24,481 bases of DNA, from the IMG/VR virus record IMGVR_UViG_3300031857_001319, positions 1-24,481 of that record. One strand, 5' to 3'. Shown piece after piece: positions 1-4,872 of this stretch (positions are counted from its first letter, which is position 1; every line of letters starts with the position of its first letter). Position numbers and translations under genes: made by a program. The notes beneath the pieces were generated by a model, which was given only the letters and a program-made list of their open reading frames with translations, was not told the origin of the DNA and searched no databases. This DNA comes from a virus.

Positions 1-246
1 GTTATCCTTAATAATTCTTTTGTATTGCTTCCATAGTGTTTCAAAAGGAATAATTACATCCCATTTGCAAGCAGTTGTACCATAAGGCAAATCACACAAA
101 ATCATATCCACCGACTTATCAGCAATCTTATCCATTTCCACAAGGCAATCACCCTGATAGAATGTACTGCGGCTAACACTGCATTGCTGCAATGGCGGCT
201 GATGTGCTTCATTCAACTGTGGTATTTCAAATAAACTTTTCTGCAT
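1..246 (-). CDS. DNA methyltransferase (N6-adenine/N4-cytosine type), N-terminal part, runs off the left edge
   Basis: Only the first 82 residues are present. Residues 31-60 read like the start of a site-specific DNA methylase: QGDCLVEM followed by VDMILCDLPYGTTACKWD, where DLPY (residues 52-55) is the catalytic motif IV of the DPPY class and the following GTTACKWD is common in phage-type adenine methylases. It would transfer a methyl group from S-adenosylmethionine to DNA, plausibly to protect phage DNA or mark it for regulation. The extra N-terminal residues 1-26, upstream of the usual family start, overlap the 3' half of the attC-like site at 171-302, so the chosen ATG (244-246) is uncertain. 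No in-frame ATG lies between that site and the GDCL motif. The target sequence cannot be inferred. Confidence 0.8.
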   Translation of the reverse strand, partial: MQKSLFEIPQLNEAHQPPLQQCSVSRSTFYQGDCLVEMDKIADKSVDMILCDLPYGTTACKWDVIIPFETLWKQYKRIIKDN

Positions 247-302
247 AATTCAACTTTTGTTTTTCAATTTCCGCCACTGACAGCAATGCTTTTACGTTAG
301 TA
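171..302 (-). other. attC-like site A
   Basis: On the plus strand GGCTAAC (171-177) is followed by the arm GCATTGCTGCAATGGCGG (181-198). The matching arm CCGCCACTGACAGCAATGC is at 271-289 and GTTAG at 296-300. The arms pair except for one unpaired base and one wobble. The outer spacers are 3 and 6 nt. The loop of about 70 nt contains the annotated start of the methyltransferase. The site begins about 20 nt after the stop of the 320-571 gene on the minus strand. The extrahelical base and unequal spacers are hallmarks of attC sites. Confidence 0.65.
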
Positions 303-319
303 CCAATAGCCTTTGATGT

Positions 320-571
320 TTACGCTTTGGGTGTTGATATAAATGGTAAATTATCTTTTTCTCTTGATGAGGCTACTATCTTATGTATATTACTTTGAAA
401 TTCTTTATCAAAACAAATGTTTGTATTTCCTAATCTGTAAACAGGATGAAATTTAGTTTCTGTTTGGTCAAATATTAAATCACCAGTTTCAGCACCTGTT
501 TTATTAAGCACTTCAAAAACTTCAATTACTCCTGCGTTTTCTAATTCTATTTTTCTTGTTAATTTTTCCAT
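320..571 (-). CDS. Hypothetical 83-aa cassette protein
   Basis: An 83-residue soluble protein with no signal peptide, membrane segment or motif that I recognise. It is mixed alpha/beta in composition, with a charged N-terminus (MEKLTRKIELENAG) and a single Cys in NICFDKEF. It sits alone between attC-like sites B (upstream) and A (downstream), so it looks like a one-gene cassette. The ATG at 569-571 follows an A/T-rich leader with no clear ribosome binding site, which is usual in Bacteroidota. The function is unknown. Confidence 0.6.
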   Translation of the reverse strand: MEKLTRKIELENAGVIEVFEVLNKTGAETGDLIFDQTETKFHPVYRLGNTNICFDKEFQSNIHKIVASSREKDNLPFISTPKA

Positions 572-610
572 TGTATGTATTTGTTTTTAAGTTTTAATTT
601 GGCTACTGGT

Positions 611-697
611 ACTAACCGCACCTAATAAACATTTGATTAGGCTGCTCACTCACTACTATTGGTTTACAAACGATTTATTAGCTGCAAAACGTTAGTG
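611..697 (-). other. attC-like site B
   Basis: On the plus strand ACTAAC (611-616) is followed after 1 nt by GCACCTAATAAA (618-629). The partner arm TTTATTAGCTGC is at 674-685, followed after 5 nt (AAAAC) by GTTAGTG (691-697). Eleven of twelve arm positions pair. The minus-strand stop codon of the 55-aa zinc-ribbon gene (692-694) lies inside the terminal box, so the gene ends exactly at the site. Confidence 0.65.
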
Positions 698-859
698 GCA
701 ATCAACAGGAAATCCCCACCAACATATTTTTGAACAATACCCATTCCATTCATCGCTATCGTGTTCTTTACCGCAATTAGGACAGAATTGACTGCCACTA
801 ACATCACCCTTATTCAATGCGGGGTTTTCGGCTTCGTTGGACACATTTTCACTATTCAT
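692..859 (-). CDS. Small zinc-ribbon cassette protein (55 aa)
   Basis: A 55-residue ORF starting at ATG 857-859. Residues 26-29 are CPNC and residues 42-46 are CSKIC, giving two Cys pairs that could hold one zinc; D53, C54 and H55 close the protein. The pattern FCPNCGKEH... resembles short zinc-ribbon domains that bind nucleic acid or protein. It is one cassette between attC-like sites C and B, and its TAA is formed by the CACTAAC box of site B. No target can be named. It is shorter than the usual ORF cutoffs, but the Cys spacing and exact fit between sites support it being real. Confidence 0.6.
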   Translation of the reverse strand: MNSENVSNEAENPALNKGDVSGSQFCPNCGKEHDSDEWNGYCSKICWWGFPVDCH

Positions 860-873
860 AATATTCGGTTTTA

Positions 874-926
874 AATTAACATAGTGCTTTTAAGCCCGCA
901 CTAAATAAGGCTGCGGCACGTTACCA
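874..926 (-). other. attC-like site C (short, weakest)
   Basis: On the plus strand AATTAAC (874-880) precedes GTGC (884-887) and GCCCGCA (894-900). The partners TGCGGC (912-917) and GCAC (916-919) come just before GTTACCA (920-926). The stem is short and one C is unpaired. The 3' spacer expected of attC is missing, so this is the least convincing member, kept because it falls exactly between two same-strand ORFs, 2 nt after the stop of the upstream one. Confidence 0.4.
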
Positions 927-927
927 C

Positions 928-1185
928 TCATTTTGCATCCGACACGCTATCGCGTACTGTTCTACAATCACAAATGAATACATCTTGCCAATAACCTCCC
1001 ATTGGTGTCATACTACCATCTGCTGCATAAATATATGTTTGTTGCCATTGTTCTTCATAGTGTCCATAAACACACGGATAAGCATATTCATACCAAATCC
1101 ACCATCCAATTAGTGATAATAATACAATGGTAATAATGTAAATCCATTTGTAATCTGATAAATGTTCTTTAATGTTTTCAATCAT
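928..1185 (-). CDS. Small single-pass membrane cassette protein (85 aa)
   Basis: Start chosen at ATG 1183-1185; an upstream TTG at 1236 would place the start inside attC-like site D and is less likely. Residues about 14-31 (WIYIITIVLLSLIGWWIW) form one hydrophobic membrane segment preceded by a charged cytoplasmic stretch. The rest (about 54 residues) is aromatic-rich and polar, with Cys in YPCVYGHYEEQW and FICDCRTV, and is probably outside. Single-gene membrane proteins of this kind are common in environmental gene cassettes. No family is recognised and the role is unknown. Confidence 0.6.
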   Translation of the reverse strand: MIENIKEHLSDYKWIYIITIVLLSLIGWWIWYEYAYPCVYGHYEEQWQQTYIYAADGSMTPMGGYWQDVFICDCRTVRDSVSDAK

Positions 1186-1224
1186 CTTTTTAATTTTTAT
1201 TTTGCCCACGCTTGCAAAACGAAG

Positions 1225-1312
1225 TGGTAACAACAAATTGGCGCAAGCCGAGCGTTAATGCCAATATGCTGTGTTTTATTTACGGCCTGTCGCCAATTCG
1301 CTGCCGTTATAG
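1225..1312 (-). other. attC-like site D
   Basis: On the plus strand TGGTAAC (1225-1231) precedes AAATTGGCG (1235-1243) and AGCC (1246-1249). The partners GGCC (1284-1287) and CGCCAATT (1291-1298) are followed, after a GC-rich spacer, by GTTATAG (1306-1312). Eight base pairs of the main stem are perfect. The site separates the 85-aa and 43-aa ORFs and is clearly richer in G+C than its surroundings. Confidence 0.55.
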
Positions 1313-1328
1313 GTAAGTTGCGTATCAT

Positions 1329-1460
1329 TTAGAAACATTTTAACATAACAAACTTTTTTTCTATTCGTTCATAGAAAAGTAATCCTTCTTTCAATCTTTT
1401 TACTTTCCACTTCTTTTTATTGTTTTCAATTCTAATAATTTTCATAATCTTATTTTTCAT
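1329..1460 (-). CDS. Tiny basic hypothetical protein (43 aa)
   Basis: A 43-codon ORF from ATG 1458-1460 to TAA 1329-1331, flanked by attC-like sites E and D. The product is very basic (lysine-rich, with IENNKKKWKVKRLKEG in the middle) and has a hydrophobic end (FVMLKCF). A second ATG at 1443-1445 would give 38 residues. It is the only ORF that fills this cassette. Function unknown; a basic nucleic-acid-binding peptide is possible but unsupported. Confidence 0.4.
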   Translation of the reverse strand: MKNKIMKIIRIENNKKKWKVKRLKEGLLFYERIEKKFVMLKCF

Positions 1461-1494
1461 ATTTTGTACTAATTAAACATTCGTTACAACCTAC

Positions 1495-1551
1495 CTATAA
1501 CAGCGTATAAAATCCATTGAAAAAACGGCTCTTATACGCAAAACGTTAGCG
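1495..1551 (-). other. attC-like site E
   Basis: On the plus strand CTATAAC (1495-1501), 1-nt spacer, GCGTATAA (1503-1510), loop of 21 nt, perfect partner TTATACGC (1532-1539), 5-nt spacer AAAAC, GTTAGCG (1545-1551). This is the cleanest compact example in the array. Its AAAAC spacer before GTTAG is shared with site B. The 3' flank ACCTATAAC/GTTATAGGT is also found at the edge of site D, so the 43-aa cassette has matching ends. Confidence 0.7.
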
Positions 1552-1574
1552 GTAATTGCACCCCACCGCACTAG

Positions 1575-1841
1575 TTAATCGTCTAAATTCTGCTCATTAA
1601 TAAATTTCTTTTGTATTCCAAAATACCACCATAAAAAACGAATTGTAAAACTCCAATGATTAAAGTTTGGAGTGTCGATACTTTTGTTTAACCAAAACCT
1701 CGGATATAATTTTAAGTTGCTCCAATTGGCAGTAAAATTTTGGTGAATCCATTTGTATTTATAGTTATTAATAAAATCAACTACAATTCGTTTTATAGTT
1801 TTCTTTTTTGTCACTTCTTTTTTATAAGTTAATGTTATCAT
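1575..1841 (-). CDS. Hypothetical 88-aa cassette protein
   Basis: An 88-residue, basic and aromatic-rich protein (many W, F, Y and N) starting at ATG 1839-1841. The first 20 residues are lysine-rich, and the middle contains NFTANWSNLKLYPRFW and SFTIRFLWWYFGIQKKF. A short hydrophobic patch around FLWWYFGI might touch a membrane but is too short for a clear transmembrane segment. It lies 18 nt after the zinc-ribbon gene 1860-2120 with no attC-like site between them, so the two would share a cassette. No family recognised. Confidence 0.5.
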   Translation of the reverse strand: MITLTYKKEVTKKKTIKRIVVDFINNYKYKWIHQNFTANWSNLKLYPRFWLNKSIDTPNFNHWSFTIRFLWWYFGIQKKFINEQNLDD

Positions 1842-1859
1842 AATTTTATGTTTTTACAG

Positions 1860-2120
1860 TCACCCTACCGTTTTCTTACATTTAGTGCAAGTCCAAACAC
1901 CTGATGGTGAAATATATGATATACATTTCCAATCGTGTTCACACTCCGATTTTATAACATCGGTTTGTTGCAATTGCAAGGCTTGGTAATTGTTAGTAAA
2001 ATTCTGTGATAAGGCAAAAGTTAAATAGTTTTTTTGTTCTTGTGAAAGTTCTTGACCTTGTAATGTTAGGCGTTTATTTGCCCACTCTATTGCGTTATGT
2101 ATTCTTTCTGTAATATCCAT
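1860..2120 (-). CDS. Zinc-ribbon cassette protein (86 aa)
   Basis: The N-terminal 55 residues are helical (MDITERIHNAIEWANKRL...). The C-terminus holds CEHDWKC (residues 60-66) and CTKC (78-81), a four-ligand zinc-ribbon pattern with the common HDW...SGVW.C..C arrangement. Such domains often bind DNA, RNA or a protein partner. It is the first gene after attC-like site F and precedes the 88-aa gene. A start at ATG 2118-2120 is supported by the protein making sense from its first residue. No precise function can be assigned. Confidence 0.6.
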   Translation of the reverse strand: MDITERIHNAIEWANKRLTLQGQELSQEQKNYLTFALSQNFTNNYQALQLQQTDVIKSECEHDWKCISYISPSGVWTCTKCKKTVG

Positions 2121-2194
2121 AATTTTTGTTTTATTAAGTAATTAATTATCTGCAACTGCAACAAGCTGGAGAACGTTAAAACATTAAAACAATT

Positions 2195-2328
2195 TTATAA
2201 CAAAGTATAAAAGAAATAAACGTGGTGTTTTTTCTGTGGTTTATTACACCTCCACATGGTTGATTAATGGCTCAACTTCTATAGGCTTCTTTGTTCACGT
2301 TTACTTCATTTATACTCAATCGTTATAA
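2195..2328 (-). other. attC-like site F, right-hand end of the cassette array
   Basis: On the plus strand TTATAAC (2195-2201), 3-nt spacer, a 20-nt arm (2205-2224) beginning GTATAAAAGAAATAA, and a partner arm (2296-2315) ending CTTCATTTATAC; 18 of 20 positions pair. A 6-nt spacer and GTTATAA (2322-2328) follow. The loop contains a further hairpin GGTGT/ACACC (2224-2228 / 2246-2250). At 134 nt it is as long as the Vibrio-type repeats. It lies 43 nt after the stop of the 2372-2785 gene and marks the last site seen before the phage-like small genes. Confidence 0.7.
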
Positions 2329-2371
2329 GTAATTAATTGCTCATTTAACTCCAATCTCAAAATTACCAATA

Positions 2372-2785
2372 TTAAAATATTGATTTAATTGTAAAAGTAG
2401 TTCCTTTAATTTCATTATCTACAGAATATACACATAATATAGTTCTAGCAATAGGGTTTATTTTAACAATATATTGTTTACCTAAATCACTATTTACTGT
2501 ATACATCCATACTTTCTCTTTTTTTTCATTAAACTCTACTGTTTTATCAGTAATATAATATGTTGATTTATTATCTATTGTTATATGTGTAATCATTGTT
2601 TCTTGTTCATTGATTACAAATAATGAAGTATGATTATAATCCATTGTACAATCTTTCCATAAATCTAATGTTGTATCATAATCACAATATTGTGCTATTT
2701 CAGTTGTTATTGATTGACTAAATGTGTTGGTTAAAATTATTGAGAATAATATTGTCAATAATTTAATTTTAAATATTTTATTCAT
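2372..2785 (-). CDS. Exported hypothetical protein (137 aa)
   Basis: The first 24 residues are a signal peptide: basic MNKIFKIK, hydrophobic LLTILFSIILTNTFS, then Q. The remaining 113 residues are polar with many T, N and Y and predicted beta strands, with Cys in YCDYDTTLDLWKDCTMDY and ILCVYSVD. It is probably secreted to the periplasm or surface. The gene follows another exported protein (2831-3307) across a 45-nt gap that holds a strong hairpin, and is followed by attC-like site F, so it might itself be the cargo of that site. No family recognised. Confidence 0.6.
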   Translation of the reverse strand: MNKIFKIKLLTILFSIILTNTFSQSITTEIAQYCDYDTTLDLWKDCTMDYNHTSLFVINEQETMITHITIDNKSTYYITDKTVEFNEKKEKVWMYTVNSDLGKQYIVKINPIARTILCVYSVDNEIKGTTFTIKSIF

Positions 2786-2803
2786 AGTATTTTATTTTAA
2801 AGT

Positions 2804-2825
2804 GAGTCAGAAATTAATCTGACTC
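2804..2825 (-). terminator. Perfect 8-bp hairpin between two exported-protein genes
   Basis: GAGTCAGA (2804-2811) and TCTGACTC (2818-2825) pair perfectly across a 6-nt loop. On the minus strand the hairpin begins 5 nt after the stop of 2831-3307 and is followed by an A/T-rich tail without a strict T run, 18 nt before the ATG of 2372-2785. It may be a weak terminator or an mRNA 3'-end stabiliser that separates expression of the two genes. Confidence 0.5.
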
Positions 2826-2830
2826 GTTAA

Positions 2831-3307
2831 TTAGTTTTTATATTTTTTAAATGTGTTTAATTCATAATCAAATTTAATTCCACCTGCTAAAATCCTATCA
2901 TTTACACCTGAAGTTAATGCAACAGATGTTACAATATACCAATTATTGTAGGTAGCTTCAGTATTAACAATTATTACTTTAGTGTTAGTATTTTTATAAT
3001 TTATTGATATTTCATATTCAGTAGAGTAATCTAAAAATAATACAAATTTGTTAGATACATGCATTGATGTTAATACACCATTGTTGTAGTTTACAATATT
3101 TAATACATATGATGTATCATCAATTGATTGATCATCTACAAATACAGATAAATCTAATTTGATTTTAGTTTTTTCTAATTGTTTTAATTGAGATCTAGTT
3201 TTAGATATGTTAGTATCAAAACCTGATTGTTGTGCAAATGCACATGCAGACATTACAATAAGCATTAAGCTTATAAATAGCAATTTGATTTTCACTGATT
3301 CTTTCAT
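2831..3307 (-). CDS. Exported hypothetical protein (158 aa)
   Basis: The N-terminus MKESVKIKLLFISLMLIVMSACAFAQQSG is a signal peptide. AFA|QQ (residues about 23-25) is a good signal peptidase I site, while C22 in MSAC leaves a lipoprotein alternative open. The mature part has a helical, lysine-rich start and then beta-rich sequence with SVFVDDQSIDDTSYVLNIV and TEYEISINYKNTNTKVIIV, resembling a small beta-sandwich of the kind found in surface proteins. No enzyme motif is seen. It is preceded by a long structured leader with a terminator. Function unknown. Confidence 0.65.
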   Translation of the reverse strand: MKESVKIKLLFISLMLIVMSACAFAQQSGFDTNISKTRSQLKQLEKTKIKLDLSVFVDDQSIDDTSYVLNIVNYNNGVLTSMHVSNKFVLFLDYSTEYEISINYKNTNTKVIIVNTEATYNNWYIVTSVALTSGVNDRILAGGIKFDYELNTFKKYKN

Positions 3308-3350
3308 GATTTCTAGGTTTTAGTTGATTTATATTTTGATTGAATTATTT

Positions 3351-3375
3351 AAAAAGAACAAGCCTCTCACTTGTT
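3351..3375 (-). terminator. Intrinsic terminator upstream of the 158-aa exported-protein gene
   Basis: On the minus strand AACAAG, 7-nt loop TGAGAGG, CTTGTT, then CTTTTT (plus-strand positions 3375 down to 3351). It is 44 nt upstream of the ATG of 2831-3307 and downstream of a structured leader, the layout of a transcription attenuator. It could also simply end the transcript coming from 3634-3810. Confidence 0.55.
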
Positions 3376-3377
3376 TG

Positions 3378-3452
3378 GTGGTTTCATATTTGTGTATATA
3401 ATGAGAAAACGACTAATAATTATATACAACTACCAAGTTAATGGACAACCAC
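3378..3452 (-). ncRNA. Structured leader element, nested stems
   Basis: Two nested inverted repeats: GTGGTT (3378-3383) with AACCAC (3447-3452), and GTATATAAT (3394-3402) with ATTATATAC (3419-3427). Together with the terminator just downstream (3351-3375) they form a folded, untranslated leader before the exported-protein gene. No known riboswitch class is recognised. Confidence 0.35.
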
Positions 3453-3502
3453 TAAGTTTTGTTAGAATATTTATTAGGGATATTATATTTTAATTTGTTT
3501 TA

Positions 3503-3604
3503 AATAAACTCTTACAAGGTTGTACCTTGGCTATACCTCCTACTTAAGATAGGTGTTCTAAATTCAGTTGAACTATTTATTCTACAATTGGATAAGAGTT
3601 TATT
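3503..3604 (-). ncRNA. Multibranched RNA element closed by a 12-bp stem
   Basis: AATAAACTCTTA (3503-3514) pairs perfectly with TAAGAGTTTATT (3593-3604). The 78 nt between them hold smaller hairpins: CAAGGT/ACCTTG (3515-3529), a CCTA/TAGG pairing (3538-3554) and GTTC/GAAC (3554-3574). The result is a closed multi-arm shape of about 100 nt. On the minus strand it starts 29 nt after the stop of the 58-aa ORF. I do not recognise it as a tRNA or a known riboswitch. Confidence 0.4.
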
Positions 3605-3633
3605 ATTAATCAGTATCACAAAAGTTACTCTGA

Positions 3634-3810
3634 TTAATTTTTTGTACAATGATTATGACCTCTTTCAATTATTAAATAAAAATACTTATTTTTAAGTCTC
3701 TTTCTTCTTTTGTAAAGTATTTTATTATCATATTGCCAAGGATTCATTTTAAGTAAATATTGACATTCATTAAATGACATTACTTCTTTAAGCTTTATTA
3801 TATTTTTCAT
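3634..3810 (-). CDS. Small basic hypothetical protein (58 aa)
   Basis: A 58-residue ORF from ATG 3808-3810 to TAA 3634-3636. It reads as a real protein: MKNIIKLKEVMSFNECQ, then KMNPWQYDNK, a strongly basic run YKRRKRLKNK, then a beta-like YFYLIIERGHNH and a final CTKN. C16, H52, H54 and C55 could bind a metal, but the spacing is not a standard zinc finger. It is flanked by long structured spacers on both sides. Function unknown. Confidence 0.5.
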   Translation of the reverse strand: MKNIIKLKEVMSFNECQYLLKMNPWQYDNKILYKRRKRLKNKYFYLIIERGHNHCTKN

Positions 3811-3838
3811 AATTTATTGTTTTAATGTTTTAAATAAA

Positions 3839-4106
3839 ATATAACTTATTTACTTTAAAGTTAGTAAGACTTTGTTTCAACAAGTTATATAATATTATCT
3901 TTTAGTTTTGGACTAACTGGTGGAAAGATATTAAACCACCTCACGTATAGTATGTTGTATAAGAACTACCAAATACACCACCTAACTATCATCTTTAGTA
4001 ACTAATGTTACAATATTTTAAAGTAAGGTTTGACCAACTAACCTACAAGGAGTATTTTTACAGAATACTTAAACTGTATTGAGGAAACTATCACATAAAC
4101 TCAATA
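3839..4106 (-). ncRNA. Chain of hairpins in a 355-nt gene-free spacer
   Basis: Between the 58-aa gene and the 142-aa gene no convincing ORF is seen. Instead there are hairpins in series: ATATAACTT/AAGTTATAT (3839-3847 / 3882-3890), TTAGT/ACTAA (3902-3916), GGTGG/CCACC (3919-3923 / 3936-3940), GTAAC/GTTAC (3998-4011), AGTATT/AATACT (4051-4069) and TATTGAG/CTCAATA (4077-4083 / 4100-4106). In sequence this A/T-rich, short stems are expected by chance; the number of clean ones is the only reason to list it. It may be an untranslated RNA or a long 5' leader. Confidence 0.3.
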
Positions 4107-4109
4107 TAA

Positions 4110-4155
4110 GAACTAGTGGAGGGAATCGAACCCTCCTTTATTCCAAAACTAGTTC
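4110..4155 (-). ncRNA. tRNA-like minihelix (acceptor stem plus T-arm)
   Basis: On the minus strand GAACTAGT, 11-nt bulge TTTGGAATAAA, GGAGGG, loop TTCGATT, CCCTCC, ACTAGTTC. The outer 8 bp and inner 6 bp are perfect, and their 3' strands are continuous, so the helices would stack. The seven-base loop TTCGATT fits the tRNA T-loop pattern. The D-arm and anticodon arm are missing, leaving the shape of a tRNA acceptor/T-arm minihelix. It begins 10 nt after the stop of the 142-aa gene. No CCA follows. It could be a processing signal for tRNA-maturation enzymes or a relic of a tRNA 3' end. Confidence 0.5.
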
Positions 4156-4165
4156 ACACTAACTA

Positions 4166-4594
4166 CTAAGAGTTAAGTGGTTGTTGAGAACTTACTGCAA
4201 CTGGAGCTACAGAAGTATGTTTGATTAACAAATCTACTTCAGCTATTTCTGAAGTAAATACTGTTTCACGATAAATAGGCATACCATTGTATAATAATAC
4301 ACCACCATCCTTACCTTGAGTTTTAGGCTTTTGTCCTTTATAGAAAGGAGCAGTAGCTTCACGATGGATTAATTTTCCTTCAATAGGAAATTCTGAACCT
4401 GCTGCCAAGTTCATAGCATTTAAAGTTGCTAATTCAGCTCTAAAGAAAGCTGTACGAGTTTGTTTATTAATGATTCCACCATTAATTACAAAACTGTCTT
4501 CTGCTACCATTACTGAACCCCAGTTAGGAGTTTTTTCAGATACATTGATTACTAAGCCTGTGTTTGGGTTTGATTTTACGATTAATTTTGACAT
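4166..4594 (-). CDS. Conserved-looking phage protein (142 aa), possible ssDNA-binding type
   Basis: A 142-residue soluble protein with a beta-rich body. Notable stretches are SNPNTGLVINVSE, NWGSVMVAEDSFVINGG, NKQTRTAFFRAE, then basic and aromatic HREATAPFYKGQKPK, then VLLYNGMPIYRETVF, and a flexible Ser/Pro/Val-rich tail. Beta strands with conserved-looking aromatics and a low-complexity tail suit an OB-fold single-stranded-DNA-binding protein, but the acidic tail tip typical of bacterial SSB is absent and I cannot confirm the family. Its better codon quality suggests good expression. The tRNA-like element lies 10 nt after its stop. Confidence 0.6.
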   Translation of the reverse strand: MSKLIVKSNPNTGLVINVSEKTPNWGSVMVAEDSFVINGGIINKQTRTAFFRAELATLNAMNLAAGSEFPIEGKLIHREATAPFYKGQKPKTQGKDGGVLLYNGMPIYRETVFTSEIAEVDLLIKHTSVAPVAVSSQQPLNS

Positions 4595-4610
4595 GATTTC
4601 TTGTTTTTAA

Positions 4611-4686
4611 TTGTTAATTGATTTATTGATTTATTAATTGTTTGACAAAGTTTAAGTCTATGTCAAGACTATCCAACAATTAACAA
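4611..4686 (-). ncRNA. Leader stem closing 76 nt upstream of the 142-aa gene
   Basis: TTGTTAATTG (4611-4620) pairs perfectly with CAATTAACAA (4677-4686). Inside, TTGACA (4642-4647) pairs with TGTCAA (4661-4666). On the minus strand it sits in the 5' leader of 4166-4594, 16 nt before the ATG, so it could influence translation. No known class recognised. Confidence 0.35.
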
Positions 4687-4690
4687 GATG

Positions 4691-4746
4691 ATATAACTAA
4701 TGTATAGACCAAGTCTGAATGCTATAAATAGCTAATTAGATTATAT
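4691..4746 (-). ncRNA. Compact three-way-junction RNA element
   Basis: Outer stem ATATAA + CTAAT (4691-4701) with ATTAG (4735-4739) + TTATAT (4741-4746), 11 bp with one bulged A. It encloses AGAC/GTCT (4706-4716) and GCTAT/ATAGC (4721-4732). The motif looks like a folded three-way junction, but hammerhead-type core bases (CTGATGA, GAAA) are absent. On the minus strand it starts 27 nt after the stop of the 32-aa ORF and continues directly into the next stem. Confidence 0.4.
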
Positions 4747-4773
4747 GAGAGCTTGTTGATTGTTTAATGTTGT

Positions 4774-4872
4774 TTAAGAGTATAATACTGAAGCATATAG
4801 GTATGTGTATTCAGATAAACATATTTGATGAAATCTGTAATAATGTATTTCTTCTTTAGTTAGTTTAGGCAT
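4774..4872 (-). CDS. Small ORF (32 aa), translationally coupled to the upstream membrane gene
   Basis: ATG 4870-4872 overlaps the 3' end of the 81-aa membrane-protein gene (stop 4865-4867) by 8 nt, in the overlapping style seen elsewhere in the window. The peptide MPKLTKEEIHYYRFHQICL continues to SEYTYLYASVLYS and is amphipathic and tyrosine-rich, more protein-like than random. Without it the spacer 4595-4864 would hold no gene. Function unknown. Confidence 0.4.
   Translation of the reverse strand: MPKLTKEEIHYYRFHQICLSEYTYLYASVLYS

Larger units (their letters stand above)
171..2328 (-). mobile_element. Integron-like gene-cassette array without visible integrase (CALIN-like)
   Basis: Seven minus-strand ORFs, all in one direction, are separated by six palindromic sites at 171-302, 611-697, 874-926, 1225-1312, 1495-1551 and 2195-2328. 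Each site reads TAAC-like box, short spacer, stem arm, loop, matching arm, longer spacer, GTTA-like box, which is the architecture of integron attC sites. Each lies just 3' of an ORF, as expected for cassettes. The sites differ in sequence and length (about 53 to 134 nt) but keep the layout, which is also typical. No integron integrase or attI is seen, so the array would be a CALIN (cluster of attC sites lacking an integrase) or the outer part of a larger integron. Joining this to the phage genome rests on the contig being correctly assembled. Confidence 0.65.

Noticed and set aside
1186-1236. TTG start for the membrane cassette protein
   Set aside because: It would begin inside attC-like site D; ATG 1185 starts just before the membrane segment.
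2138-2181. Extra attC-like site ending at GTTAAAA (2175-2181)
   Set aside because: No matching TAAC box or paired arms; the true stem is at 2195-2328.
4110-4155. Full tRNA gene
   Set aside because: T-arm and acceptor are present, but there is no anticodon or D-arm and no CCA, so it is only tRNA-like.
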